DNA from: Segatella copri
Lineage (GTDB): Bacteria > Bacteroidota > Bacteroidia > Bacteroidales > Bacteroidaceae
Direction of reading: 5' to 3'
Length of the DNA: 64,000 nt
Assembly (NCBI RefSeq): GCF_026015295.1
Contig: NZ_JAPDUW010000001.1
Location: 3,671,001-3,735,000, forward strand
The notes beneath the pieces were generated by a model, which was not told the origin of the DNA, did no database searches, and saw only the letters and a list, made by a program, of their open reading frames with translations. A program made the translations under genes and the position numbers. Numbering within the stretch: the first letter of the stretch is position 1; each line of letters starts with the position of its first letter. Below are positions 32,805 to 42,035 of the stretch, piece by piece.

Positions 32805-35800
32805 ATGAACAATCTTTCAAGATTACTGATGAGCTCTGCGCTCTGTACTGTTTGCACCGTAGCTAGTGCACAACAGGTAAATGTAAATGGCATCGTAAAG
32901 GATGCTACCGGTGAGACAGTCATTGGAGCATCTGTTATGGTGAAAGGCACAAAGACTGGTACTGTTACCGACTTTGATGGTAACTTTCATGTAGAATGTG
33001 CTCCTGGTTCCACACTTGTTATATCTTATATTGGATATAAGACGCAAGAAGTAAAGGCTTCAGACAATATGGAGGTAACACTTCAGGAAGATGCCAATGA
33101 CTTGCAGGAAGTAGTTGTAACAGGTTATACCACTCAGCGAAAGGCCGATTTAACAGGTTCCGTGGCTGTGGTTTCAACCAAGAACCTGAAGACAAGTTCA
33201 GAGACAGACCCGATGCGTGCTTTGCAGGGGCGTGTTCCTGGTATGACTGTTACTACTGATGGTTCTCCTATTGGTTCAGGAACCGTGCGTATTCGTGGTA
33301 TCGGTTCTTTCAACTCTTCTCAGGATCCGCTTTATATCATAGATGGTGTACCTACCAATATGGCTTTGAATACCCTCAATACAAATGATATCGAGAGTAT
33401 GCAGGTTTTGAAAGATGCTGCATCAGCTTCTATCTATGGTTCCCGTGCTTCGAATGGTGTCATCATCATCACCACCAAGAAAGGTAAGAAGGGTAGCAAG
33501 GTGGCTGTTGACTTCTCTGCCAACCTAACTGCACAGTTCTATTCCAACCAGTCGAAGATGAAGTTGATGAACTCCAGCCAGTATGCTACTGCGATGGCTC
33601 AGGCTGCCCTGAACGATGGACTCGATCCTGTGGCTTATGCTGCCAACTACGGCATCGACTTGAATGCGGCCTCTGGTACTCCAATTACCGTTTGGAATCC
33701 TGCTACCAACCAGTATCAGAACTATACTATCAATGGTCGATACGACGGCTACATCAATGCCAAGAAAACCATGCGATTCTCTGATACCGACTGGCTCGAT
33801 GAAATCTCTCGCACAGGTTTCTCTCAGAACTACGACCTCTCAGTATCTCATGCCAACGACAAGCATAGCGCTATGTTCTCCTTGGGATACAAGAACAATG
33901 AGGGAGTCTTGAAATATACCGACTTTGAGAATATCTCAGCTCGTTTGAACACCTCTTGGAATTTGAACAAGATCGTAACCGTAGGTGAGAATGTGACATT
34001 GACTTATACCTCTCAGATAGATTGCCATCCGATGGAGAATGCCTTGAAGATGCCTTCCATCGTTCCGGTTTACGAAGAAGATGGCAAGACCTTCGCAGGT
34101 CCTGTTGGTAGTATGGCCGACCGTCAGAACCCTTGTCGTGAGCAGTATCAGAACCGCAATAACCACCTCGACTACTGGCGCATCTTCGGTAATGCCTTCG
34201 TAGAATTGAAGCCTGTCAAGGGATTGACCCTGCGCTCTAACTTCGGTTTGGATTTCAAGACATCGTTTATCAATGCGATGACGAATACTTATCATTCCGA
34301 TATTGTCAACAATGACATCGCCAAGACAACGCTCTCGAATAACAATGAGACCAACTGGACATGGTCTAACACAGCCCAGTACGTTACCCAGATTGGCAAG
34401 CACAACATCGATGTACTCGGTGGTATGGAAGTTTCCAAGCAGTCGGTTATCGATTTCTCTGCCTATTCAGAAGGCTATGCGCTGGAAGATAAAGATTATA
34501 TGTGGCCAAATGCTGCAACAGGAACGATGCGTAACTCGGGTGCAAAGGTAGGCTATCGCCTGGCTTCTTTCTTTGGAAAGGTGAACTACAACTGGGATGA
34601 TCTCCTCCTGGCTTCCTTCACTATCCGTCATGATGGTTCATCACGTTTCGGTAAGGCACATCGCTGGGGTACTTTCCCTGCTGCATCACTCGGCTTCAGA
34701 TTCTCTAATCTCCTGAAGAAGGATTGGTTGGATGATGCCAAGTTGCGACTCTCTTGGGGTCAGACAGGTAACCAGGCTATCGACAACAATGCACAGTTTG
34801 GTCTTTATGTAGTGGATTACGGACTAGATCGTGTAACCTCTACTGCATACGATCTCTTCCTGCAAGGTTCAGGTACCTTCCCTTCTGGTTATCGTGCCAC
34901 ACAGTTGGCTAACCCTAACTTGAAATGGGAGGCAGCTACTCAGTATAACGTAGGTTTGGATTACACCCTGTTTGGCAACACCCTCTATGGTACAGTGGAT
35001 GCCTATATTAAGAATGTGAAGGATATGTTGATTAATCCTGCTTATCTGGGTGCAACTGGTGAAGGTGGAAATTCATGGCAGAATGGTCCTTCGCTCCGCA
35101 ACTGGGGTATGGAGTTCACCGTGGGTTATCGCAAGACCTTGGCTAATGGACTTGGCATCGACGTGAACGGCAATCTGGATTTCTTCCGCAACAAGGTTAC
35201 TTATTTGCCAGCAACAACAACAGGTGCTTACGCTCACACATCTAAGGAAAACCTGGTGCAGAGTGGCAAGTCTTATGGTTCTATCGTAGGTTATGTAGCC
35301 GATGGAATTTTCCAGAATCAGGAAGAAGTAGATAAGTCTGGACAGCCAAACGCACGTGTCGGTGGATTGAAATACAAGGACTTAGATGGTAAAAATGGAA
35401 TTACTTCAGATGACCAGACTTGGATTTTCGACCCTGTGCCAGCCTTCTCTTATGGTTTGAATATTGCTCTCAACTACAAGGGCTTTGATTTCAGTATGTT
35501 CTGGCAGGGTGTCTATGACCAGGATGTGTATAACAACCAAAAGTTCCAGACCGACTTCTGGGCTATTACTGATAGTGGTTCTAACAAGGGTACTCGTTTG
35601 CTCGATGCCTGGAATACCAACAACACTGGTTCTTCCATCCCACGCTTGAGCACCATGAATACAGCCGATGAGGGTCGTGCTTCTACTTACTTCGTTGAGA
35701 ATGGTTCTTACTTGAAGTTGCGCACCTTGCAGGTGGGTTACACTATCCCAAGCAGCATCCTCTCTAAGTTGAAGATGACCAGTGCCCGTGTCTATCTCTC

Positions 35801-35918
35801 AGGTCAGAATCTTTTGACCATCAAGAGCAACAGCCTGACCTGTTCAGACCCAGAGAATCCAAACTGGAACTATCCACTTTCAACATCCGTATCATTCGGA
35901 CTTCAGGTAGGTTTCTAA
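32805..35918 (+). CDS. SusC-type TonB-linked outer-membrane transporter (fructan locus)
   Basis: 1037 residues. Signal peptide to ~22, carboxypeptidase-regulatory-like domain (~25-95: VNGIVKDATGETVIGASVMV), TonB box LQEVVVTGYTT (100-110), plug (~115-235: MRALQGRVPGMTVTTDG, PLYIIDGVP, YGSRASNGVIIITTKKG) and a 22-strand barrel ending STSVSFGLQVGF. With the SusD lipoprotein as a lid it imports oligosaccharides across the outer membrane using TonB energy. Followed after 32 bases by susD and then GH32, under a fructan operator; the expected cargo is fructo-oligosaccharide or levan/inulin fragments. Confidence 0.95.
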   Translation: MNNLSRLLMSSALCTVCTVASAQQVNVNGIVKDATGETVIGASVMVKGTKTGTVTDFDGNFHVECAPGSTLVISYIGYKTQEVKASDNMEVTLQEDANDLQEVVVTGYTTQRKADLTGSVAVVSTKNLKTSSETDPMRALQGRVPGMTVTTDGSPIGSGTVRIRGIGSFNSSQDPLYIIDGVPTNMALNTLNTNDIESMQVLKDAASASIYGSRASNGVIIITTKKGKKGSKVAVDFSANLTAQFYSNQSKMKLMNSSQYATAMAQAALNDGLDPVAYAANYGIDLNAASGTPITVWNPATNQYQNYTINGRYDGYINAKKTMRFSDTDWLDEISRTGFSQNYDLSVSHANDKHSAMFSLGYKNNEGVLKYTDFENISARLNTSWNLNKIVTVGENVTLTYTSQIDCHPMENALKMPSIVPVYEEDGKTFAGPVGSMADRQNPCREQYQNRNNHLDYWRIFGNAFVELKPVKGLTLRSNFGLDFKTSFINAMTNTYHSDIVNNDIAKTTLSNNNETNWTWSNTAQYVTQIGKHNIDVLGGMEVSKQSVIDFSAYSEGYALEDKDYMWPNAATGTMRNSGAKVGYRLASFFGKVNYNWDDLLLASFTIRHDGSSRFGKAHRWGTFPAASLGFRFSNLLKKDWLDDAKLRLSWGQTGNQAIDNNAQFGLYVVDYGLDRVTSTAYDLFLQGSGTFPSGYRATQLANPNLKWEAATQYNVGLDYTLFGNTLYGTVDAYIKNVKDMLINPAYLGATGEGGNSWQNGPSLRNWGMEFTVGYRKTLANGLGIDVNGNLDFFRNKVTYLPATTTGAYAHTSKENLVQSGKSYGSIVGYVADGIFQNQEEVDKSGQPNARVGGLKYKDLDGKNGITSDDQTWIFDPVPAFSYGLNIALNYKGFDFSMFWQGVYDQDVYNNQKFQTDFWAITDSGSNKGTRLLDAWNTNNTGSSIPRLSTMNTADEGRASTYFVENGSYLKLRTLQVGYTIPSSILSKLKMTSARVYLSGQNLLTIKSNSLTCSDPENPNWNYPLSTSVSFGLQVGF

Positions 35919-35950
35919 AATGTTTCATATTTTTTAAAGAGAATTTTAAG

Positions 35951-37687
35951 ATGAAAAAGTTATATACAATGGTGCTTGCAGCAGCACTGATAGGAACATT
36001 CACCAGTTGTGATGATTTCCTGGATTACACCCCAACAGCTGTGGTTGATGAAGACAAGGCATTCAGCGAGCCAGACAAGATGGTAAACAGTGCCTATGCG
36101 ATGTTGGGCAACTGTTGGTACTCTTACCCATTCAACCTTTGGCCATATGGTGACCTTTCTTCAGACGATTGCTTGAAGGGTGGCGGTGGTACCGGTGACA
36201 CCGGTTATCACGATGTGGAGATTTGGAGTACCTTAACCTCTACTAAGGGCGAACTCGACGAGTTATGGTATCGTCTCTATTGTGCCGTTTCCCGTTGCAA
36301 CCGTGCCTTGGTTTCTTTGCAACAGAATGGTGAGAGCACACTGGGTGCTGAGGTAACCAAGCAGCGTGAGGCTGAGGTTCGCTTCCTCCGTGCTCATTTC
36401 TATTTCAAGTTACTTAGCATGTATCGTCAGATTCCTTGGATAGACGAGAAGGTTTATGAGGATAAAACAACAGAGAGCACATCAAACACTCAGTTTACTT
36501 ACGAGCAATTGTGGCAAAAGGTGATTGCCGACTTCCAGACTGCATACGATGTACTTCCTGCTAAGCAGAAGGATGGCGGTCGTGTCAACAAGATTGCTGC
36601 CGCAGGTTATCTGGCCAAATGTTATCTTACCATTGCCTGGGGTGATGGTTATGAGGCAACCAATGGCGTTGACCATATTAATGAGGAGTATATGCAGAAG
36701 GTAGTAGATTACACCGATGTTGTGAAGAATTCAGACTATGGTTACATGGAAGATTTCGGCGACATCTTCCTGCCTGACTATAAGAACAGCAAGGAGTCTG
36801 TCTTTGCTGTCCAGGCTTCCGACTATAGCGAGGACCATACTACCTTCGGACGTGGCAACTGGTCTAACGTGCTGAATGGCTGTTGGGGTATGTGGTCTTG
36901 CGGATGGGATTTCCACAAGCCTTCACAGGACCTGGTGAATGCCTTCAAAACCAAGAACGGACTTCCTGAGTTTGATGACTACAACAAGACTTGTGATTAT
37001 CCTGTAAACGGTAAGCCTAATAGTCAGAAATGGGATCCACGTTTGTTCCATACTGTAGGAATGCCTACCTTCCCATATAAATATGAGTCAGAATACAAGA
37101 TGACTACGGCCAACTCTCGTACACCAAACGTTTACGGTTACTATACCTCTCTGAAGGAAGTACCACAGCGTTCTAAGGGTGAAACTTTCAATGGCTCTTG
37201 GCAGGCGTTTGCGATGAACGACTATGTGCTCCGTTATAGCGACATTATGTTGATGCGTGCTGAGGCTTTGATAGAGTTGGACCGTCTGGCTGAGGCTCGT
37301 ACCATCATCAACGATATCCGTCTGAGAGCCAAGAAATCTGTGAATAAGCATATTGAATATGCCAAGGATCAATGTGATATAGCCCTCTATCCGGAGTCTT
37401 ATTTCCAGGATAAGGAGACGGCAAGAAAGTGCCTTCGCTGGGAGCGTCGTCTGGAGATGGCGATGGAGAACGGCCGTTTCTTCGACCTGCGCCGCTGGGG
37501 CATTGCTTCTGAGACATTGAACAAGTATTTTGCATCAGAGCAGAACGATAAGTATGGAGAGCAAACATACGCTCAATACCTGAAGGATGCCAAGTTCACA
37601 CCGGGCAAGAACGAGTTCTATCCGGTTCCATATAACCAGCTGTATTACATTCCTGGTCTTTATAAGCAGAACAAGGGATACGAGTAA
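35951..37687 (+). CDS. SusD/RagB-family glycan-binding lipoprotein (fructan locus)
   Basis: 578 residues. Lipoprotein signal LIGTFTSC (Cys20) followed by DDFLDYTP, the classic SusD opening. SusD-like N-terminal part with TPR helices (AEVRFLRAHFYFKLLSMY) and a RagB/SusD C-terminal region (DYVLRYSDIMLMRAEALIEL, CLRWERRLEMAMENGRFFDL). It sits on the cell surface and caps the SusC barrel to trap fructan pieces. Middle gene of the susC-susD-GH32 operon. Confidence 0.95.
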   Translation: MKKLYTMVLAAALIGTFTSCDDFLDYTPTAVVDEDKAFSEPDKMVNSAYAMLGNCWYSYPFNLWPYGDLSSDDCLKGGGGTGDTGYHDVEIWSTLTSTKGELDELWYRLYCAVSRCNRALVSLQQNGESTLGAEVTKQREAEVRFLRAHFYFKLLSMYRQIPWIDEKVYEDKTTESTSNTQFTYEQLWQKVIADFQTAYDVLPAKQKDGGRVNKIAAAGYLAKCYLTIAWGDGYEATNGVDHINEEYMQKVVDYTDVVKNSDYGYMEDFGDIFLPDYKNSKESVFAVQASDYSEDHTTFGRGNWSNVLNGCWGMWSCGWDFHKPSQDLVNAFKTKNGLPEFDDYNKTCDYPVNGKPNSQKWDPRLFHTVGMPTFPYKYESEYKMTTANSRTPNVYGYYTSLKEVPQRSKGETFNGSWQAFAMNDYVLRYSDIMLMRAEALIELDRLAEARTIINDIRLRAKKSVNKHIEYAKDQCDIALYPESYFQDKETARKCLRWERRLEMAMENGRFFDLRRWGIASETLNKYFASEQNDKYGEQTYAQYLKDAKFTPGKNEFYPVPYNQLYYIPGLYKQNKGYE

Positions 37688-37750
37688 TGGCTTACCGGCA
37701 TTTTAAAATAATTAGATGTTTTTTAAATGTACTCAATTAATAAATTGACA

Positions 37751-39469
37751 ATGAAAAAGATTTTTGTTTCAGCGCTTGTCGCTCTTTGCGGTTTCACCGC
37801 CAGTTATGCCCAGCAGGCTTCCTTCTTGAGCAATAATCACTGTCTCTATCGCATCAGCCAGGAGAGTCAGAACCAGAAGTGTCTCTTGCTTCCTGTACAG
37901 GAGGATGCTGAGATGGCAAATATCAAGGTGATTGCTGACAACAAGCAGGTGAAAGCCTTCAATGTGAAGTTGGCTAAAGACCACGTAGATTATTTCGTAC
38001 CCCTCTATATGGATGAGTTTGCTGGCTTGAAAGGCCTGGCTCTCGATATCCATGTTAATGGTGATTATAGCAAGGAAGGACTGAATGCCCTCACTTGCTG
38101 GAAGGAGATGAAGTTCTCTGATGCTTTCGATATGAAGAATCGCGAACAGTATCGTCCGGATTTCCATCACACTCCTGCTTACGGATGGATGAACGACCCT
38201 AATGGTATGTTCTATAAGGATGGTGTATGGAATCTCTATTTCCAGTATAATCCTTACGGATCACAGTGGGAGAATATGACCTGGGGACATTCTACTTCCA
38301 CCGACCTGGTTCACTGGAAGTTCCAGGGTGCCCCTATCCAGCCAGATGCAATTGGTACCATTTTCAGCGGTTCTGCCGTTGTGGATAAGAATAATACTGC
38401 TGGTTTGGGCAAGGGTGCTGTTGTGGCTCTCTACACTTCGGCTGGTGAGAACCAGACACAGAGCATGGCTTACAGTACAGATAACGGCAAGACCTTTACA
38501 AAATATGCAGGAAATCCTATTATCACCAGTACTGTGCCAGACTTCCGTGACCCACACATGTTCTGGAACGAGGACATCAAGAAGTGGAATATGATTCTGG
38601 CTGCCGGTCAGCACATGGAAATCTATACTTCTGATAATTTGAAGGATTGGAAACTTGAAAGCTCTTTCGGTGAGAAGTATGGCAACCATGGCGGTGTTTG
38701 GGAATGCCCAGACCTGATGAAGCTGAAGGTTCGTGGCACCGATAAGGAGAAGTGGATGCTCATCTGCAACATCAATCCTGGTGGTCCATCCGGTGGTTCA
38801 GCAACCCAGTATTTCGTAGGCGATTTCGATGGTTATAAGTTTACTTGCGAGAGCAAGCCTGAGGTAACCAAGTGGATGGATTACGGAAAGGATCATTACG
38901 CTACAGTTACCTTTGATAACGCACCAGAAGGTCGCCGCGTGGCTATCGCCTGGATGAGCAACTGGCAGTATGCCAACCAGGTTCCTACCCAGCAGTACCG
39001 TTCAGGCAACTCTATTCCTCGCGACTTAGGTCTCTTCGAGTATAAGGGTGAAACTTATTGCAGCGTGGTTCCATCTCCAGAGATGACTGCGGCAAGAAGC
39101 AAGAAGGCTGGCAAGAAACTCACAGAATCTTGCGAGATGGTAGTGAATCTGAAGGGAAATGCTACTATCACTTTGAGCAACGACAAGGGCGAGAAGGTAG
39201 TGATGAACTACGATGCCAAGGCAGAAACCTTCTCAATGGATAGAACCAAGAGCGGTAAGGTAGATTTCAGCAAGGACTTCGCTGCAGTCACCAAGGCTCC
39301 AACCTATGGCAAGATCAGCCAGCTGCGCATCTTCATTGACAAGAGCAGCATCGAGGCACTGGATGCTGACGGCAAGATGTCCATGACCAATCTCGTGTTC
39401 CCAAGCAAGCCTTACAACAAGGTTACTGTAAAGGGAAAGGGTAAGTATCAGGTTTACGACATCAAGTAA
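37751..39469 (+). CDS. Secreted glycoside hydrolase family 32 fructan hydrolase, second copy
   Basis: 572 residues; the start MKKIFVSALVALC gives a clean signal peptide (ending ASYAQQ). A frame eight codons longer is less likely. Same architecture as the 23-kb enzyme: N-terminal beta domain, propeller with Asp149 in GWMNDPNG, Asp267 in FRDP and Glu318 in WECPD, and a C-terminal sandwich (FIDKSSIEALDADG). It lies in the susC-susD operon, whereas the first copy is monocistronic; the two are clearly diverged and may prefer different linkages or chain lengths. Probably periplasmic, releasing fructose for the MFS carrier. Confidence 0.94.
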   Translation: MKKIFVSALVALCGFTASYAQQASFLSNNHCLYRISQESQNQKCLLLPVQEDAEMANIKVIADNKQVKAFNVKLAKDHVDYFVPLYMDEFAGLKGLALDIHVNGDYSKEGLNALTCWKEMKFSDAFDMKNREQYRPDFHHTPAYGWMNDPNGMFYKDGVWNLYFQYNPYGSQWENMTWGHSTSTDLVHWKFQGAPIQPDAIGTIFSGSAVVDKNNTAGLGKGAVVALYTSAGENQTQSMAYSTDNGKTFTKYAGNPIITSTVPDFRDPHMFWNEDIKKWNMILAAGQHMEIYTSDNLKDWKLESSFGEKYGNHGGVWECPDLMKLKVRGTDKEKWMLICNINPGGPSGGSATQYFVGDFDGYKFTCESKPEVTKWMDYGKDHYATVTFDNAPEGRRVAIAWMSNWQYANQVPTQQYRSGNSIPRDLGLFEYKGETYCSVVPSPEMTAARSKKAGKKLTESCEMVVNLKGNATITLSNDKGEKVVMNYDAKAETFSMDRTKSGKVDFSKDFAAVTKAPTYGKISQLRIFIDKSSIEALDADGKMSMTNLVFPSKPYNKVTVKGKGKYQVYDIK

Positions 39470-39550
39470 CCTCATCTGTTAAGAACTGAATCTATAACAC
39501 TATTGTTTCTAAGAGTGTTACTGATGTAACAATGCAACATAAATGGTAGC

Positions 39551-39598
39551 CGATGAACGATATTTTATGATATATTGTATCGTTTATCGCTACCTTTG
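39551..39598 (+). promoter_or_regulatory. Fructan operator and promoter of the MFS-fructokinase operon
   Basis: ATGAACG (39553-39559) has its centre 35 bp before -7 TACCTTTG (39591-39598). An inverted partner CGTTTAT (39581-39587) makes CGATGAACGATA / TATCGTTTATCG around it, so here the halves face outward and reach the -7 element. A palindrome GTTAC-TGAT-GTAAC lies upstream (39517-39530). Confidence 0.65.
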
Positions 39599-39632
39599 CA
39601 CCAGCAAAATAGAAACAATAACGCTAACAATT

Positions 39633-40784
39633 ATGAATAAATCATCAAAGTTATCAATCATCCCGGTGATGCTCTGTTTCTTCGCCATGGGATTTGTAGA
39701 TTTGGTAGGTATTGCCTCCAACTACGTAAAGGAAGATCTCAACCTCAATGATGCAACAGCCAATCTGTTCCCATCGCTGGTATTCTTCTGGTTTCTCATC
39801 TTCTCGGTTCCTACGGGAATCCTGATGAATAAGATAGGTAGAAAGAAGACAGTACTCCTGTCTTTGCTCGTTACCGTTATCTCACTCCTTTTGCCCATCT
39901 TTGGCGAAAACTTTGAGCTGATGCTCGTGTCGTTCTCATTGCTCGGCATCGGAAATGCCTTGATGCAGACATCCCTGAACCCTCTGGTTTCGGTGGTGAC
40001 ATCAGGTCAGAACCTGGCATCCACATTGACCTTCGGTCAGTTTGTCAAGGCGATAGCTTCCTTCCTGGCTCCATACATCGCTATGTGGGGCGCCATGGCA
40101 AGCATTCCTACCTTTGGTTTAGGCTGGAGAATTCTCTTCCCAATCTATATGGTTATCGGAATCGCAGCTACCTTCTTCCTGGCTGGTACACCTATCGAGG
40201 AGGAGAAGAACGAGGGTAAGGCTTCCGGCTTTGGCGAGTGCTTCAAGTTGCTTGGCAAACCTATCGTGCTGCTTTCCTTCATCGGTATCATGTGCCATGT
40301 AGGTATTGATGTAGGTACCAATACCACAGCTCCTAAAATTCTGATGGAGCGTCTGGGATGGACGCTGAACGAGGCTGCCTTCGCTACATCGCTCTACTTC
40401 ATCTTCCGTACCATCGGATGTTTCACCGGTACTGTTTTCCTCCGCATGATGAAGACCCGCACTTTCTTCGTTATCAGCGTAGTGATGATGGCTCTGAGTA
40501 TGATAGGCATGTGGGTAGGCGAGAGCAAGATGATGCTTTATATCGCCATCGCCCTGGTGGGATATGGCAACTCTAACGTGTTCTCCATGATTTTCTCTCA
40601 GGCACTTCTAGCTATGCCTGATAAGAAGAACGAGGTGAGTGGACTGATGATCATGGGACTCTTCGGTGGTACCGTCTTCCCTTTGATTATGGGCTTTGCC
40701 AGTGATGCTATCGGTCAGGCTGGTGCTGTGGCTGTCATGGCTGTGGGAGTCGCTTATCTCTTCACTTATATCCGCAAGTTATAA
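39633..40784 (+). CDS. MFS sugar transporter (FHS-type), probable fructose permease
   Basis: 383 residues with about twelve membrane helices. The MFS loop NKIGRKKTVLL follows the second helix. GQFVKAIASFLAPYIAMWGA and the ASTLTFGQ region resemble the fucose/glucose/galactose:H+ symporter family. The start at 39633 gives MNKSSKLSIIPVMLCFF; a longer frame crosses the promoter and is rejected. Paired with the fructokinase gene 48 bases downstream. In Bacteroides fructan loci the same gene pair moves free fructose inward and phosphorylates it, so that role is inferred here. Confidence 0.9.
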   Translation: MNKSSKLSIIPVMLCFFAMGFVDLVGIASNYVKEDLNLNDATANLFPSLVFFWFLIFSVPTGILMNKIGRKKTVLLSLLVTVISLLLPIFGENFELMLVSFSLLGIGNALMQTSLNPLVSVVTSGQNLASTLTFGQFVKAIASFLAPYIAMWGAMASIPTFGLGWRILFPIYMVIGIAATFFLAGTPIEEEKNEGKASGFGECFKLLGKPIVLLSFIGIMCHVGIDVGTNTTAPKILMERLGWTLNEAAFATSLYFIFRTIGCFTGTVFLRMMKTRTFFVISVVMMALSMIGMWVGESKMMLYIAIALVGYGNSNVFSMIFSQALLAMPDKKNEVSGLMIMGLFGGTVFPLIMGFASDAIGQAGAVAVMAVGVAYLFTYIRKL

Positions 40785-40832
40785 TATAAATCATCCGCAA
40801 TCGTTTATATCGTATATAATTAAGGTGTAATT

Positions 40833-41723
40833 ATGGAAACAAAGAATTTAAATACAAAATATTGTGTAGGTTTGGGCGAAATCCTCTTTGACGTTCTCCC
40901 TAGTGGTTCTCAACTCGGCGGTGCTCCTGCCAACTTCGCTTACCACGCAGGTCAGCATGGTTTGCATTCTGTAGCCGTGAGTGCTGTGGGTAAGGATGCC
41001 TTGGGCGAAACAGCCCTTCGCATTCTCGATGAGAAGAAGTTGAAGTATGTAATGCCTGAAGTAGATTATCCTACCGGTACAGTTCAGGTGCAGCTCGACA
41101 AGGAGGGCGTTCCTACTTACGATATCAAGCAGGGTGTAGCTTGGGATAATATCCCGTTCACCAGTGATATTAGGGAGATTGCTGTCAATGCTGGAGCTGT
41201 ATGCTGGGGTTCTCTGGCACAGCGCAGTGAGGTTAGCCGTAAGACCATTTATACGTTCCTCGATCATACTCCAGAGGATTGTCTGAAGATCTTCGACATC
41301 AATCTTCGTCAGAACTTCTATACTCCTGAGGTGATTACCGAGAGCTTGAAGCGCTGCAATGTGTTGAAAATCAACGATGAGGAGTTGATTACCATCGGCC
41401 GTCTCTTTGGTTATCCAGGATTGGATATCGAGAACAAGTGCTGGCTGATTCTCGGCAAGTATAATCTCGATATGCTCGTGCTGACCTGCGGTGTAAACGG
41501 CAGCTATGTCTTTGCTCCGGGTGTGAAGTCATTCCAGGAGACTCCAAAGGTTGAGGTGGCTGATACAGTAGGTGCAGGCGACAGCTTTACCGGCACATTC
41601 TGTGCCAGCATTCTGAAGGGCAAGAGCATTCAGGAGGCTCACGAACTTGCCGTAAAGGTAAGTGCCTACGTTTGTACCCAGAATGGAGCGATGCCTCAGA
41701 TTCCTGAGGAATACACCCGTTAA
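40833..41723 (+). CDS. PfkB-family fructokinase
   Basis: 296 residues. N-terminal GEILFDVLPSGSQLGGAPANFA and the catalytic motif DTVGAGDSFTGTFCA (Asp250) place it among ribokinase-type fructokinases; YDIKQGVAWDNI is a fructokinase-like segment. Converts fructose to fructose 6-phosphate with ATP in the cytoplasm. Second gene of the MFS operon, preceded by TATATAATTAAGGTGTAA with its AAGG as ribosome-binding site. Ends in a terminator, closing the fructan region. Confidence 0.93.
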   Translation: METKNLNTKYCVGLGEILFDVLPSGSQLGGAPANFAYHAGQHGLHSVAVSAVGKDALGETALRILDEKKLKYVMPEVDYPTGTVQVQLDKEGVPTYDIKQGVAWDNIPFTSDIREIAVNAGAVCWGSLAQRSEVSRKTIYTFLDHTPEDCLKIFDINLRQNFYTPEVITESLKRCNVLKINDEELITIGRLFGYPGLDIENKCWLILGKYNLDMLVLTCGVNGSYVFAPGVKSFQETPKVEVADTVGAGDSFTGTFCASILKGKSIQEAHELAVKVSAYVCTQNGAMPQIPEEYTR

Positions 41724-41804
41724 CCTCGCTTCCCCTATTGGTTATATAGCAATATAAAATGATAGGTTTAAAGAATAGTTGATTTAAAGTTAATGTTAGT
41801 TGGT

Positions 41805-41845
41805 AAGCTGCATCCTGTTCGCGAAGAATGGGTGCAGCTTTTTCA
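41805..41845 (+). terminator. Terminator of the MFS-fructokinase operon
   Basis: 11-bp stem AAGCTGCATCC (41805-41815) with GGGTGCAGCTT (41830-41840), one wobble, then TTTTTCATTTTC. Nothing else stands out in 41846-41965 apart from two AAAATGG copies 21 bp apart. Confidence 0.85.
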
Positions 41846-41965
41846 TTTTCAGTAATACAATCTCTCAATTACAATAAAAGAACCCCCTAAAATGGTGAAA
41901 TGATGCCCCAAAATGGCAGAAATGAATAAAAAGATAACGTTTTCATTAAAAATATTGTAAAAGAG

Positions 41966-41996
41966 TTGCAGATTAATAGATTATTTTGTATTTTTG
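41966..41996 (+). promoter_or_regulatory. Promoter of ilvE
   Basis: -33 TTG (41966-41968), 20-bp gap, -7 TATTTTTG (41989-41996). Confidence 0.8.
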
Positions 41997-42035
41997 CATT
42001 TAAAATATTAGTAGAACATTAAAAATATAGATGTT

